A stretch of 9,719 nt of DNA, taken from assembly GCA_005792805.1 (NCBI GenBank), contig SXQV01000117.1, positions 1 to 9,719 on the forward strand. Direction: 5' to 3'. The position numbers and the translations under genes are program-made. The notes under the pieces are model-generated. The model saw nothing but the letters and a program-made list of their open reading frames with translations. It was not told the origin of the DNA and made no database searches. Positions 1 to 6,192 of the stretch are shown here, one piece after another; positions within the stretch are counted from its first letter, which is position 1; every line of letters starts with the position of its first letter. Origin of the DNA: Methylococcaceae bacterium (GTDB lineage: Bacteria > Pseudomonadota > Gammaproteobacteria > Methylococcales > Methylococcaceae).

Positions 1-539
1 ATCTGACCGCCCGGCGCTGACATCGCTACCGCCAACGCCACGAAGGCGGAATAAAGATTGACGGTTTCAATTTCCACATTGCGAAGAAGCAGCCGGGAAT
101 CAGAGTTGCTTCCGATTTTTTTGTAAGGCGGGTTCAGTATGGCGTGCGTGAAATCGTATTTCTGAAACTGAATTGCGTTAACTGCTTCTTCAATAAAATC
201 CTTTCCGATCACGTCAAAGGAGAGATGGCATTTTTGAATGTAGGGCAAAAGAGAGTGCTGAAGTTCGTTATGGATGGAATCGTCAAGCTCAAATGCTTTC
301 AGGTGGATTTTTTTGAAGTCCAGGCTTCCAGTTACGCACCTTTCAAGAAAGGCACTCGACAGAGAACCAATTCCTGCCCCGGCATCCAGCAGGCGGCATT
401 CACCGCTTGCCGCAGGGAAAAGCGCTGCCATAAATGATGCCGTGTTCGCAGGCGTAAGAAATTGCCCGAACTGCGATTTTTTCCTCGCATCGGTTCGCCC
501 TGACACTTGCAAACGGGTTCGTTCAACAACTGATAGCAA
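1..539 (-). CDS. N6-adenine DNA methyltransferase, 5' part (restriction-modification type)
   Basis: The reading frame is open from position 539 to the window edge, giving 179 visible residues; the 3' part is cut off. Visible motifs are GQFLTP (residues 25-30), the SAM-binding motif I LLDAGAGIGSL (50-60), an acidic FELDD after the second strand (83-87), and the catalytic motif IV as ILNPPYKKIG (134-143), followed by ETVNLYSAFVALAVAMSAPGG. These are the marks of gamma-class N6-adenine methylases of the Eco57I/PaeR7I kind, which transfer a methyl group from SAM to adenine in a target site. I chose a TTG start because a perfect AGGAGG lies 6 nt before it; the next Met is residue 37, inside the conserved region. 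It begins 42 nt after the nirH stop on the same strand. Base composition is clearly lower in G+C than nirH (41% in 121-240 against 58% in 841-960), suggesting transfer. A cognate restriction gene would lie off-window; a solitary methylase is also possible. Confidence 0.85.
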   Translation of the reverse strand, partial: MLSVVERTRLQVSGRTDARKKSQFGQFLTPANTASFMAALFPAASGECRLLDAGAGIGSLSSAFLERCVTGSLDFKKIHLKAFELDDSIHNELQHSLLPYIQKCHLSFDVIGKDFIEEAVNAIQFQKYDFTHAILNPPYKKIGSNSDSRLLLRNVEIETVNLYSAFVALAVAMSAPGGQ

Positions 540-543
540 TTCG

Positions 544-549
544 CGCCTC
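544..549 (-). promoter_or_regulatory. Strong ribosome binding site for the DNA methylase
   Basis: AGGAGG on the minus strand, 4-6 nt before a TTG codon at 539-537 depending on how the spacer is counted. It is the clearest Shine-Dalgarno sequence in the window and decides the non-ATG start of the methylase. The upstream nir genes mostly lack comparable sites and appear translationally coupled. Confidence 0.7.
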
Positions 550-581
550 CTGATTTGCGCCCCGAACGTAAGGTTCGGCGG

Positions 582-1073
582 TCAGTCCCCAATCCTCAGG
601 CCGGTTTTCTTGAGGATGCGGATACTGTAAAGAATGGCATGGGCGCGATTATGTTCGCCCAGGAGGCCGGCAATGGTCTCTGCCTTGCTCTCGACTTCGT
701 CGCGACTGCGGCCATGAACCATGGCGAAGAGATTGTAAGGCCAGTCCGGTAGGTGTCGTGGGCGATGATAGCAATGGGATACGTAATCGAGTGCGCCGAT
801 AAGTTCCCCCAAGGCATCCACCTGCTCGTCCGGCACGTCCCAGACGGTCATGCCGTTAGCGGTGTAACCCAGCCGGTAGTGGTTGGGAACGGCACCGATA
901 CGGCGGATGACGCCATAATCGAGCAGATCTTCGATGCGCGCCATGACTTCATCTGCCGATAGCCCCAACTTTTCGGCAACAGCATGGTAGGGCCGAGGCA
1001 CCAGCGGCAAACCCGCCTGGGTTTCACGGATAATGCGACGGTCGGTTTCGTCCAGGGTAATCATGCCGTCCAT
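582..1073 (-). CDS. nirH: Siroheme decarboxylase subunit NirH
   Basis: A 163-residue AsnC/Lrp-like protein. An N-terminal winged-helix region (about residues 6-60, with DRRIIRETQAGLPLVPRPY) is followed by a RAM-like domain carrying CYHRPRHLPDWPYNLFAMVHG split over residues 101-121, the signature of the NirL/NirH (AhbB-like) branch. The family works in the cytoplasm in pairs that remove two carboxyl groups from siroheme, giving 12,18-didecarboxysiroheme, a heme d1 precursor. The histidine in MVHG (residue 120) lies in the conserved motif linked to the active site in relatives. It follows nirG by only 3 nt, and its length matches NirH (about 165-170 residues). The first ATG is used; a second Met three codons later is possible. 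Despite the regulator-like fold, the decarboxylase role fits the operon context better than DNA binding. Confidence 0.9.
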   Translation of the reverse strand: MDGMITLDETDRRIIRETQAGLPLVPRPYHAVAEKLGLSADEVMARIEDLLDYGVIRRIGAVPNHYRLGYTANGMTVWDVPDEQVDALGELIGALDYVSHCYHRPRHLPDWPYNLFAMVHGRSRDEVESKAETIAGLLGEHNRAHAILYSIRILKKTGLRIGD

Positions 1074-1076
1074 GTT

Positions 1077-1520
1077 TCAAACATCCAGCCGCAAGCCGAC
1101 AAAATATTCCGTGAGTTTCGGCATGTCATACACCCGATAGCCAGTTATCCGCTCAATCTCATCGAGGATTTCGGTCTTGCGCTCAGGTTTTTCAGTGGCC
1201 AGAACAAACCACATATTAAAGGTATGGTCGCGTGCGTAATTGTGAGCGACCTCGGGGAAGGCGTTGACCTGTCCGGCGATCTGTTCGAAATCAGCGGCAG
1301 GGATTTCCATGGCGACAAGACTCAGGGCACCCCCAAGACGCTCAGCGTGGTACATGGGACCAAACCGGCTGAGCACCCCGGCATCGAGCAGGCCGCGCAA
1401 CCCATCAATCAAGGCTTCCTCGCTCAAGCCCAGCCGTTCGGCAGCGGCAAGAAAAGGCCGTTCACAAACCGGAAAACCGCCCTGCAAGCCATTGATAATG
1501 GTGCGTTCGGTGTCATTCAT
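1077..1520 (-). CDS. nirG: Siroheme decarboxylase subunit NirG
   Basis: A 147-residue AsnC/Lrp-like protein, the same length as NirG of pseudomonads. The N-terminal helix-turn-helix-like part (about 1-60) contains GLQGGFPVCERPF. The second domain has VAHNYARDHTFNMWFVL (residues 91-107), the signature of the NirD/NirG (AhbA-like) branch, with conserved His 93 and His 99. It is expected to pair with an NirL/NirH-type partner to decarboxylate siroheme in heme d1 synthesis. Its ATG overlaps the nirL stop in an ATGA, so the two are probably translationally coupled. The C-terminal LTEYFVGLRLDV matches the LEEFHIDLGF ending of NirD. The assignment to NirG rather than NirD rests on gene order (D-L-G-H) and length. 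Confidence 0.9.
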   Translation of the reverse strand: MNDTERTIINGLQGGFPVCERPFLAAAERLGLSEEALIDGLRGLLDAGVLSRFGPMYHAERLGGALSLVAMEIPAADFEQIAGQVNAFPEVAHNYARDHTFNMWFVLATEKPERKTEILDEIERITGYRVYDMPKLTEYFVGLRLDV

Positions 1521-2062
1521 GCGTATTGCCCATGCCTCACAGACGATACCATTCTGTTCTCGGGGATATAGCGTGCGCCCCGCTGTTTGAAACAGCGGGA
1601 GCTGAAGAGCGTCGCCGTCGGCCAGGAGGCCATTCCACAGTCATCGATGAGCTGACGGACTTGCGATTCCACGCGGTTGCGGTCCTGTCCGTGAATCATG
1701 CAGAACAGGTTGTAAGGCCAGTCTGGGCCTCGTCTCGGGCGGCGATAACAGAGGGTGACGAAAGATCGCTGACAAAGCTCTGCGGCAACCCGCCGCACTT
1801 CGGTATCGGGAACATCCCACACCACCATTGCATTGGCCAGATAGCCCAGACGACGGTGCCGGACAATCACGCCCAATCGTTTGATAAGACCTGACGTGCG
1901 CCATGCTTCCAGACGGGCGATGACTTCATCTTCGGTATAGCCGGCACGCTCACCCAAGGCGGCATAGGGGCGGGCCAGCAGGGGCAAGCCCTCCTGTAGC
2001 GCATGAAACAAGGCCAAATCGCGCGGATCAGCGAACAGTTCTTCGAGTCGTATCAAGTTCAT
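1517..2062 (-). CDS. nirL: Siroheme decarboxylase subunit NirL
   Basis: A 181-residue member of the AsnC/Lrp-like siroheme decarboxylase family. The N-terminal region has EGLPLLARPYAALGERAGY (residues 24-42). The C-terminal domain carries CYRRPRRGPDWPYNLFCMIHG across residues 105-125, typical of the NirL/NirH branch, with the conserved MIHG histidine at 124. It would act with NirD or NirG on siroheme in the cytoplasm. The start ATG overlaps the nirD stop (ATGA), and its own stop overlaps the nirG start the same way. The last 15 or so residues after RGARYIP look like a loosely conserved tail produced as the gene runs into nirG. In some denitrifiers nirD and nirL are fused; here they are clearly separate, with a stop codon and a frame change between them. 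Confidence 0.9.
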   Translation of the reverse strand: MNLIRLEELFADPRDLALFHALQEGLPLLARPYAALGERAGYTEDEVIARLEAWRTSGLIKRLGVIVRHRRLGYLANAMVVWDVPDTEVRRVAAELCQRSFVTLCYRRPRRGPDWPYNLFCMIHGQDRNRVESQVRQLIDDCGMASWPTATLFSSRCFKQRGARYIPENRMVSSVRHGQYA

Positions 2063-2523
2063 GAGAAACCGGAAAACTCCAGAGGGAAGCCGAGGTCGAT
2101 ATGGAATTCTTCAAGCAACGGGAGACGCAGCACCGGTAAACCGGCCCGGTGCTCGATATGTCTGAGAACATCGTCCAGATGTTCCGCATGACTGGCATTG
2201 ACGACAAACCAGAGGTTGAACCGGTGTTCCCGTTCATAATTGTGGTTAACTTCCGGTAGCGAGGACACCCACTCCGCAATCTCCCCCAATTGAGCTGGCG
2301 GAACCGCCAGCGCCGCGAGCAGACTGGCTCCAGCCGTGTTGGGTGGGATGATCGCGCCAATCCGGCTGATGGTCTGGTCTTCGGTCAATTCCCGGAGCGC
2401 GATAAGTACTTCGTCTTCCGTCACCCCGAGTCGCCCGGCGATCTCGGCGTAAGGCCTGGGCATCAGCGGAAAATCACGCTGAAAATCGTTCAATAACCGT
2501 TGCTGTATCGTCTGCTCTTGCAC
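2059..2523 (-). CDS. nirD: Siroheme decarboxylase subunit NirD
   Basis: A 154-residue AsnC/Lrp-like protein. The N-terminal winged-helix part has RDFPLMPRPYAEIAGRLGV (residues 16-34). The second domain shows VNHNYEREHRFNLWFVV (92-108), the hallmark of the NirD/NirG (AhbA) branch, with His 94 and His 100. Its role is one half of a siroheme decarboxylase pair that makes didecarboxysiroheme for heme d1. The start is a GTG 12 nt after the nirF stop; no convincing Shine-Dalgarno sequence is visible there, so reinitiation after nirF is likely. It ends in an ATGA overlap with nirL. This nirD is the heme d1 gene and not the assimilatory nitrite reductase small subunit that shares the symbol. Confidence 0.9.
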   Translation of the reverse strand: MQEQTIQQRLLNDFQRDFPLMPRPYAEIAGRLGVTEDEVLIALRELTEDQTISRIGAIIPPNTAGASLLAALAVPPAQLGEIAEWVSSLPEVNHNYEREHRFNLWFVVNASHAEHLDDVLRHIEHRAGLPVLRLPLLEEFHIDLGFPLEFSGFS

Positions 2524-2535
2524 CAGATGCCGCGC

Positions 2536-3726
2536 TCAAAGTCCCAGCCGGTGTGCCCGCGAAGTAAAGAAAATGCCGCTGGGCTTGTCTGCTGGAAGGC
2601 GCGCCAGTTCCCGGAAGTTTTCGGTGTCATAAACCAGCACCCGATCGTCATCCCGGGCAGAGACCCAGACCTCCTGACCCTTGGGGGTGAACTCCATGTG
2701 GAGCACCGCCTTGCCCGGCGTCAGCCGCCTGACGACAGCAAGGTCGCGCGTGTCGATGACGTCCAGTCTGTCGTTGTCGGGCAAGGCAAAATTGACCCAG
2801 ATCTGCCGCTCATCCGGGCGCGGAATGACGAATACCGGTTGACCGTCGAGCGCTATCTTGCGCACCACTTTCCACTCGCGCCGATCAATCACGAGCAGTT
2901 CGTGATGGCCGACGGCAGGAAGAAACCAGTAATCACCGATCAGCGCACGGCCTTCCAGATGAGGCATCTTGAATACCGGTAGTTTCGGATCATCCTTTGC
3001 GTATTCGGGAACAATTTTCCGGATGCCGGCATCGGGGTTCCATAAATCCAGCAAAGCCAGGCCATCCTCGCCGAAGAGGCCGGCGATGTAATAACGGCCC
3101 TCGGGTGAAATCAGCGCATCATAGGGTTCCTTGCCCGCCTTGAATTTCTGGATTTTCGGGTTTTTTGGATCATGCAGATCGGCCGTCCAAATCTCTCCGG
3201 CCTCAAAAAGGCTGAAGACAAATTTCTGACCTGGCGCATCAACCAGGCCGACCACCCTGGCTAGTTGGCCCTCACCATATTCAGCCTTGATATCGGCGAC
3301 TTTCTCCAGCGTTTCGGCAGAAAACACCCGCACGCCGCCCGGATCATAGTTGGAAGTAGCGATCAAACGGCCATCCTGCGAGATAGCGCCACCCACACTG
3401 TTGTGAGCCTGTTCGACACGCTTGACGATCTTGTTTTCCAGCACGTCAACCTTGGTCAGCGCACCGTCACGGCCAAAGACAAAGGCGTAGCGTTCGTCCG
3501 GCGAATACACCAGGCTGGCATGGGACAGATCACCCAAGCCGGTAATTTTTCCGACCGCACGTCGAGAAGTCGTGTTGATGGCGGTCAGGTTTCCGGTTGC
3601 CCGCTCCACCACCAGCCCGATGTCACCCGTGCCACGTGGTTCAGCCAGCAGGGTCTGGGATAGGACAGCCAGCAGGACCAGGCCGATCGGATAACGCCCA
3701 GAAAAGAAACGAATGAAGTTACGCAT
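2536..3726 (-). CDS. nirF: Heme d1 biosynthesis protein NirF (periplasmic beta-propeller)
   Basis: A 396-residue protein related to the d1 domain of cytochrome cd1 but with no c-heme CXXCH. A basic start and hydrophobic stretch (residues 11-28, PIGLVLLAVLSQTLLA) form a Sec signal. There is no cysteine at its end, so unlike the lipoprotein form described in Pseudomonas aeruginosa this one looks soluble in the periplasm. The mature part is built of beta-propeller repeats and ends with the NirF-type PSGIFFTSRAHRLGL. His 69 in GLGDLSHASLVYSPDERY sits where NirF proteins keep an essential histidine; this equivalence is inferred from position. NirF is needed late in heme d1 maturation, probably binding a d1 precursor. 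Its ATG shares one base with the nirC stop (TGATG), so translation is coupled. Confidence 0.93.
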   Translation of the reverse strand: MRNFIRFFSGRYPIGLVLLAVLSQTLLAEPRGTGDIGLVVERATGNLTAINTTSRRAVGKITGLGDLSHASLVYSPDERYAFVFGRDGALTKVDVLENKIVKRVEQAHNSVGGAISQDGRLIATSNYDPGGVRVFSAETLEKVADIKAEYGEGQLARVVGLVDAPGQKFVFSLFEAGEIWTADLHDPKNPKIQKFKAGKEPYDALISPEGRYYIAGLFGEDGLALLDLWNPDAGIRKIVPEYAKDDPKLPVFKMPHLEGRALIGDYWFLPAVGHHELLVIDRREWKVVRKIALDGQPVFVIPRPDERQIWVNFALPDNDRLDVIDTRDLAVVRRLTPGKAVLHMEFTPKGQEVWVSARDDDRVLVYDTENFRELARLPADKPSGIFFTSRAHRLGL

Positions 3727-4061
3727 CAGGGTCGGGTGGCGTCGTTGAACCGGGGCGGATTGTATTTGAGTTGTGTCACCAGCCAGTCGGCTTCCTCCCG
3801 AGATAGAAAGCGGCTCCAGGGGGGCATCGCGGTGCCGGGACGACCATTCAGAATGGTTCCCGCCAGCATCGCCTCGGACTTGCCTGCAAGCGCCGATGAC
3901 AACAAGGCGGGCCCCAGCCCGCCCTGCAAAGTCATGCCATGACAGGAGCCACAGTCCTGATGGAGTAAATCAAGCAATGCCTGCTGCCGCTCCGGGGTCG
4001 GTGTGCTGACCTGCCCCAGCGCTAAAGCCGACACCAGCAAGGCAAAAAGACCAAACCGCAC
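3726..4061 (-). CDS. nirC: Monoheme cytochrome c NirC
   Basis: A 111-residue c-type cytochrome. A short hydrophobic leader (residues 1-17, MRFGLFALLVSALALGQ) is a probable signal peptide. The heme-attachment motif is CGSCH (37-41), and Met 79 in AMPPW is the likely sixth iron ligand. The size and the place between a cytochrome c and nirF match NirC, a periplasmic electron carrier in nir clusters, implicated in cd1 maturation and able to donate electrons to NirS in some species. The start is a GTG 6 nt after the preceding stop, with no good ribosome binding site, so it probably relies on coupling. The stop overlaps the nirF start by one base. nirM is an alternative label for one of the two small cytochromes; order and the proximity to nirF favour nirC here. 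Confidence 0.85.
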   Translation of the reverse strand: MRFGLFALLVSALALGQVSTPTPERQQALLDLLHQDCGSCHGMTLQGGLGPALLSSALAGKSEAMLAGTILNGRPGTAMPPWSRFLSREEADWLVTQLKYNPPRFNDATRP

Positions 4062-4067
4062 AAGTAA

Positions 4068-4379
4068 TCAGGGCGTGGGCTTGAGGCTGGCGAAATAAGC
4101 CGCGATGTTCTCGATGTCCTTATCGAACAAGCTGGCTGCCATATTGTTCATGATCGGTGCTTTGCGGGTGCCCGTCCGGTAAGCCTTCAGCGCACTTTCA
4201 AGATAGGCGGCCTTCTGACCGGCCAGGTTTGGGAAAACATCCGATGCGCTGATGCCATTGACGCCATGGCAGGAGGCGCAGACAGATGCTGCCTTTTCCT
4301 TGCCTGCGGCCATGTCGGCCGCCTGGGCCATGCCAGGAGAAGTAACGGCCAGTGCCGCCATGATGAGTGTTTTATTCAT
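4068..4379 (-). CDS. Class I cytochrome c (nirM position), likely electron donor to NirS
   Basis: A 103-residue secreted cytochrome. The signal peptide MNKTLIMAALAVTSPGMAQA ends at an AQA-AD cleavage site. The mature domain has CASCH (residues 34-38), NLAGQKAAYL (51-60) and a Met ligand in APIMNNM (Met 77 or Met 80), followed by a C-terminal helix DIENIAAYFASL. The pattern resembles a single half of a cytochrome c4 or a c553-type protein rather than Pseudomonas cytochrome c551, so I do not assign nirM. Lying between nirS and nirC, it most plausibly feeds electrons to NirS in the periplasm. A GAGG 8 nt before the ATG is a good ribosome binding site, so unlike nirC it can be translated independently. 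A strong hairpin separates it from nirS. Confidence 0.85.
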   Translation of the reverse strand: MNKTLIMAALAVTSPGMAQAADMAAGKEKAASVCASCHGVNGISASDVFPNLAGQKAAYLESALKAYRTGTRKAPIMNNMAASLFDKDIENIAAYFASLKPTP

Positions 4380-4408
4380 GGATAGTGCCTCATTTAGGTT
4401 TAGACGTT

Positions 4409-4439
4409 CAGGCCGGGTGGTGGAGTACCACTCGACCTG
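4409..4439 (-). other. Strong RNA hairpin between nirS and the downstream cytochrome gene
   Basis: The 31 bases form a nearly perfect inverted repeat. Read on the minus strand, CAGGTCGAGTGGT pairs with ACCACCCGGCCTG around a 5-nt loop (ACTCC), giving 11 Watson-Crick pairs, one G-U and one A-C mismatch. It starts 14 nt after the nirS stop. No U-run follows (the next bases are AACGTCTAAACC), so it is not a typical intrinsic terminator. A role as an mRNA 3'-stabilising or processing element that raises nirS levels over the heme d1 genes is inferred. Confidence 0.6.
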
Positions 4440-4453
4440 GCTGTATTGGGCTG

Positions 4454-6037
4454 TTACAGATTTCCGGGGGCCAGTCCACGGGTCATGAATTTTGCCCGGG
4501 CGCGGGAGAAAATACCGGCCGGACTCTCCATCGTGAAGGCCGCGACACGCTCCAGGGTATTGGAGTCAAACGCGACCACCTCATCCCCGGTGTAACCGGC
4601 ACTGACGAAAAGCAGCTTGCCGCTGGCGTTGTATTCAGGGAAATAAGCATGCCCTCCTACATCCAGCGTTCTGGCGACCTCCAGGGTGTTCTTGTCGATC
4701 AGCTGGATGGTCCGGGCGCGGCGATCCTTGCTGATGATATCCACCGCTACATAGGGGGCATTCGGGTGTGCGGCGGGCGACTCGGTACCACCGAGGACGG
4801 GCACCTGCTTCACGACCTCCATCTTGTCGAGATCCCAGACGCTGACGACTTCATGCTCGCAGTCACCAAAGTTGGTGCCGAACCCCAGGGTACGGCCATT
4901 GACCTTGACCACCGAGCCACCGCCAACATGTGGAACGCAACCGGCTGGCAGCTTTTTGATGATCTTGCGTTGCTCCAGATCGATAGCGGCAACGATACTG
5001 TCGTCGTAAGAGGCGATCATCAAATTTTTGCCGCCGTGAGAAAGGAACGCATCGTGGAGATGACGGCCGACATCGGTGATTTGCGTAACGGGATAATCGG
5101 GTTTATTGAGGTCAACCACCCAAACCTGGCCGGAATTTTCCAGCGCAATGGCAAAAATGTCGGCAAACGGAGTGCCGGTAATCATGCCGGAATCCGAGGT
5201 GACGAACTTGCCGTCCGGGTCAACTCCTTCCAGCTTGAAGTACTTCAGCGGTTCCAGCGTGTCAGCATTGAGCAACACCGCATTGTGCGGCACAAACGAA
5301 CCGGCCATCAGGTATTTGCCGTCACGCGAGACGCCCAGCGCCGGGCCGTTCAGGCCGGTCTTGATCTCACGTACCACTTTCATGGAGTAAAGATCGACCT
5401 TGTACACCTCGGCAGTGTCGGTCTTCACGTAGGCCCAACGCGGATTCACCGGATTGAATTCGATGATATGTGCGGCTGTTTTGGTCGGTACCTCGCCCAC
5501 CCTGGTATTGGTGGCACTGTTGATGAACACCGCTTGCGAACCCTCACCCCGGCCAAATCGGCCCCGGGCCGCCACACCGATAATGTCATCCAGATTGTCG
5601 ATAGCGTAGCCGGGCTTGTCTGGCAGTGTTGATTCATCTGCCACGTGGATCTTCAGTGACTTTTTTATGTCGTCGATCGTCCACTGTGGGTCGAGCTTGT
5701 CGGTGCTGGAAATGTATTTGACCGCTGAGCGAATCTCCTCATCGGACAGCTTGCCGTAGAAGGGAGGCATCAGGGTGTCGAATGATCCTGCCATGATGAT
5801 TGAGCGGAGCGAGGTGGGGCTGCGGCCTTGCAGACGTTCTTTGTTCAGCGCGGGGGCGAGATACCCCCCCAGATCGGCACCATGACAGCTGGCGCAGTTT
5901 TCCTCGAAAATTTTCTCACCGCGCGCGGCGTTGACTTGCGTGTCCTCTGCCGCATTGGCGCTGCCCGCAATCAAGCCCAGGAGGGTCAGGTAAATACCGG
6001 CGGCCAGGCCGCTTTTCTTTGAAGCAAGAGTCATCAT
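4454..6037 (-). CDS. nirS: Cytochrome cd1 nitrite reductase (NirS; divergent)
   Basis: A 527-residue periplasmic enzyme reducing nitrite to nitric oxide. I place the start at the ATG at 6037, not an upstream one at 6097, because GGGAG sits 7 nt before it and the protein then begins with a clean signal peptide ending GSANA-AED (residues 1-29). The c-heme domain has CASCH (48-52) and Met 90 in LMPPFYG. The rest is a d1-type beta-propeller. His 190 (TAAHIIEF) fits the d1 iron ligand. His 328 (HLHDAF) and His 370 (CVPHVGGG) match the two catalytic histidines; their 42-residue spacing equals that of His327 and His369 in Pseudomonas aeruginosa NirS, as I recall that sequence. It ends SPAGIFSRARAKF instead of the usual TPTGKFNVYNT-type tail, recalling NirF/NirN. 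The related NirN dehydrogenase is the main alternative; lead position and both histidines favour nirS. Confidence 0.82.
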   Translation of the reverse strand: MMTLASKKSGLAAGIYLTLLGLIAGSANAAEDTQVNAARGEKIFEENCASCHGADLGGYLAPALNKERLQGRSPTSLRSIIMAGSFDTLMPPFYGKLSDEEIRSAVKYISSTDKLDPQWTIDDIKKSLKIHVADESTLPDKPGYAIDNLDDIIGVAARGRFGRGEGSQAVFINSATNTRVGEVPTKTAAHIIEFNPVNPRWAYVKTDTAEVYKVDLYSMKVVREIKTGLNGPALGVSRDGKYLMAGSFVPHNAVLLNADTLEPLKYFKLEGVDPDGKFVTSDSGMITGTPFADIFAIALENSGQVWVVDLNKPDYPVTQITDVGRHLHDAFLSHGGKNLMIASYDDSIVAAIDLEQRKIIKKLPAGCVPHVGGGSVVKVNGRTLGFGTNFGDCEHEVVSVWDLDKMEVVKQVPVLGGTESPAAHPNAPYVAVDIISKDRRARTIQLIDKNTLEVARTLDVGGHAYFPEYNASGKLLFVSAGYTGDEVVAFDSNTLERVAAFTMESPAGIFSRARAKFMTRGLAPGNL

Positions 6038-6053
6038 TGAGGGGCTCCCGTGA

Positions 6054-6067
6054 ACTCGAATTCGGGT
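6054..6067. promoter_or_regulatory. Imperfect palindrome in the nirS leader
   Basis: ACTCGAATTCGGGT has a perfect 8-bp core CGAATTCG extended on both sides with one mismatch. It lies 17-30 nt upstream of the nirS ATG, just before the ribosome binding site. It could be a protein site or a small RNA structure that affects translation. The core includes an EcoRI-type hexamer that may be there by chance. Confidence 0.25.
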
Positions 6068-6124
6068 GTTACTCATGCTCCGGATAAAACGATCCAAGCA
6101 CGAGCAGTCGGTAGGTCAGTAATT

Positions 6125-6139
6125 GTTTCGCATCGAAAC
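6125..6139. promoter_or_regulatory. Perfect palindrome at the nirS start site, candidate operator
   Basis: GTTTCGCATCGAAAC has two perfect 6-bp arms (GTTTCG and CGAAAC) around a 3-nt spacer. It begins about 8 nt downstream of the predicted -10, so it would cover roughly +2 to +16. A bound dimeric repressor there would block initiation. A second inverted repeat, TCAGT (6116-6120) with ACTGA (6138-6142), overlaps it with a different centre. I do not recognise the regulator; it does not match the FNR/DNR consensus. Confidence 0.45.
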
Positions 6140-6146
6140 TGAGGGC

Positions 6147-6175
6147 AATTTAATGACCGGAAGCGGGGGTGTCAA
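6147..6175 (-). promoter_or_regulatory. Sigma70-type promoter for the nir operon
   Basis: Read on the minus strand, TTGACA (6175-6170) is followed after exactly 17 nt by TAAATT (6152-6147). This is a perfect -35 and a 4/6 match to the -10 at ideal spacing. The predicted start is near 6140, giving a nirS leader of about 100 nt. It lies 17 nt after the lipoprotein stop, and no terminator is visible between them, so read-through from upstream is also possible. I found no TTGAT-N4-ATCAA (FNR/DNR) site here. Confidence 0.5.
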
Positions 6176-6192
6176 GGGACTCATTTCGTTGC

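Noticed and set aside
984..1571. A 195-codon plus-strand frame across nirG and nirH.
   Set aside because: It lies opposite two well-supported overlapping nir genes and shows no domain signature.
582..2523. Reading NirD/L/G/H as Lrp/AsnC transcription regulators.
   Set aside because: They share the fold, but the NYxRxHxFNxWFV and CYxRPxxxPDWPYNLF motifs and the four-gene set in a nir operon identify siroheme decarboxylase subunits.
4367..5632. A 421-codon open frame on the plus strand opposite nirS.
   Set aside because: It is a G+C-driven antisense shadow of nirS. The minus-strand frame has a signal peptide, CXXCH and catalytic histidines; the plus-strand product has no recognisable motif or ribosome binding site.
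4454..6037. Calling the cd1 protein NirN (dihydro-heme d1 dehydrogenase).
   Set aside because: It leads the operon, and both NirS-type catalytic histidines are present with the NirS spacing. NirN remains the main alternative, so it is noted in the feature.
6038..6192. An FNR/DNR box (TTGAT-N4-ATCAA) in the nirS promoter region.
   Set aside because: Searched by eye on both strands; only TGAC-N13-GTCA and GGAT-N6-ATCC were found, with the wrong spacing and sequence.
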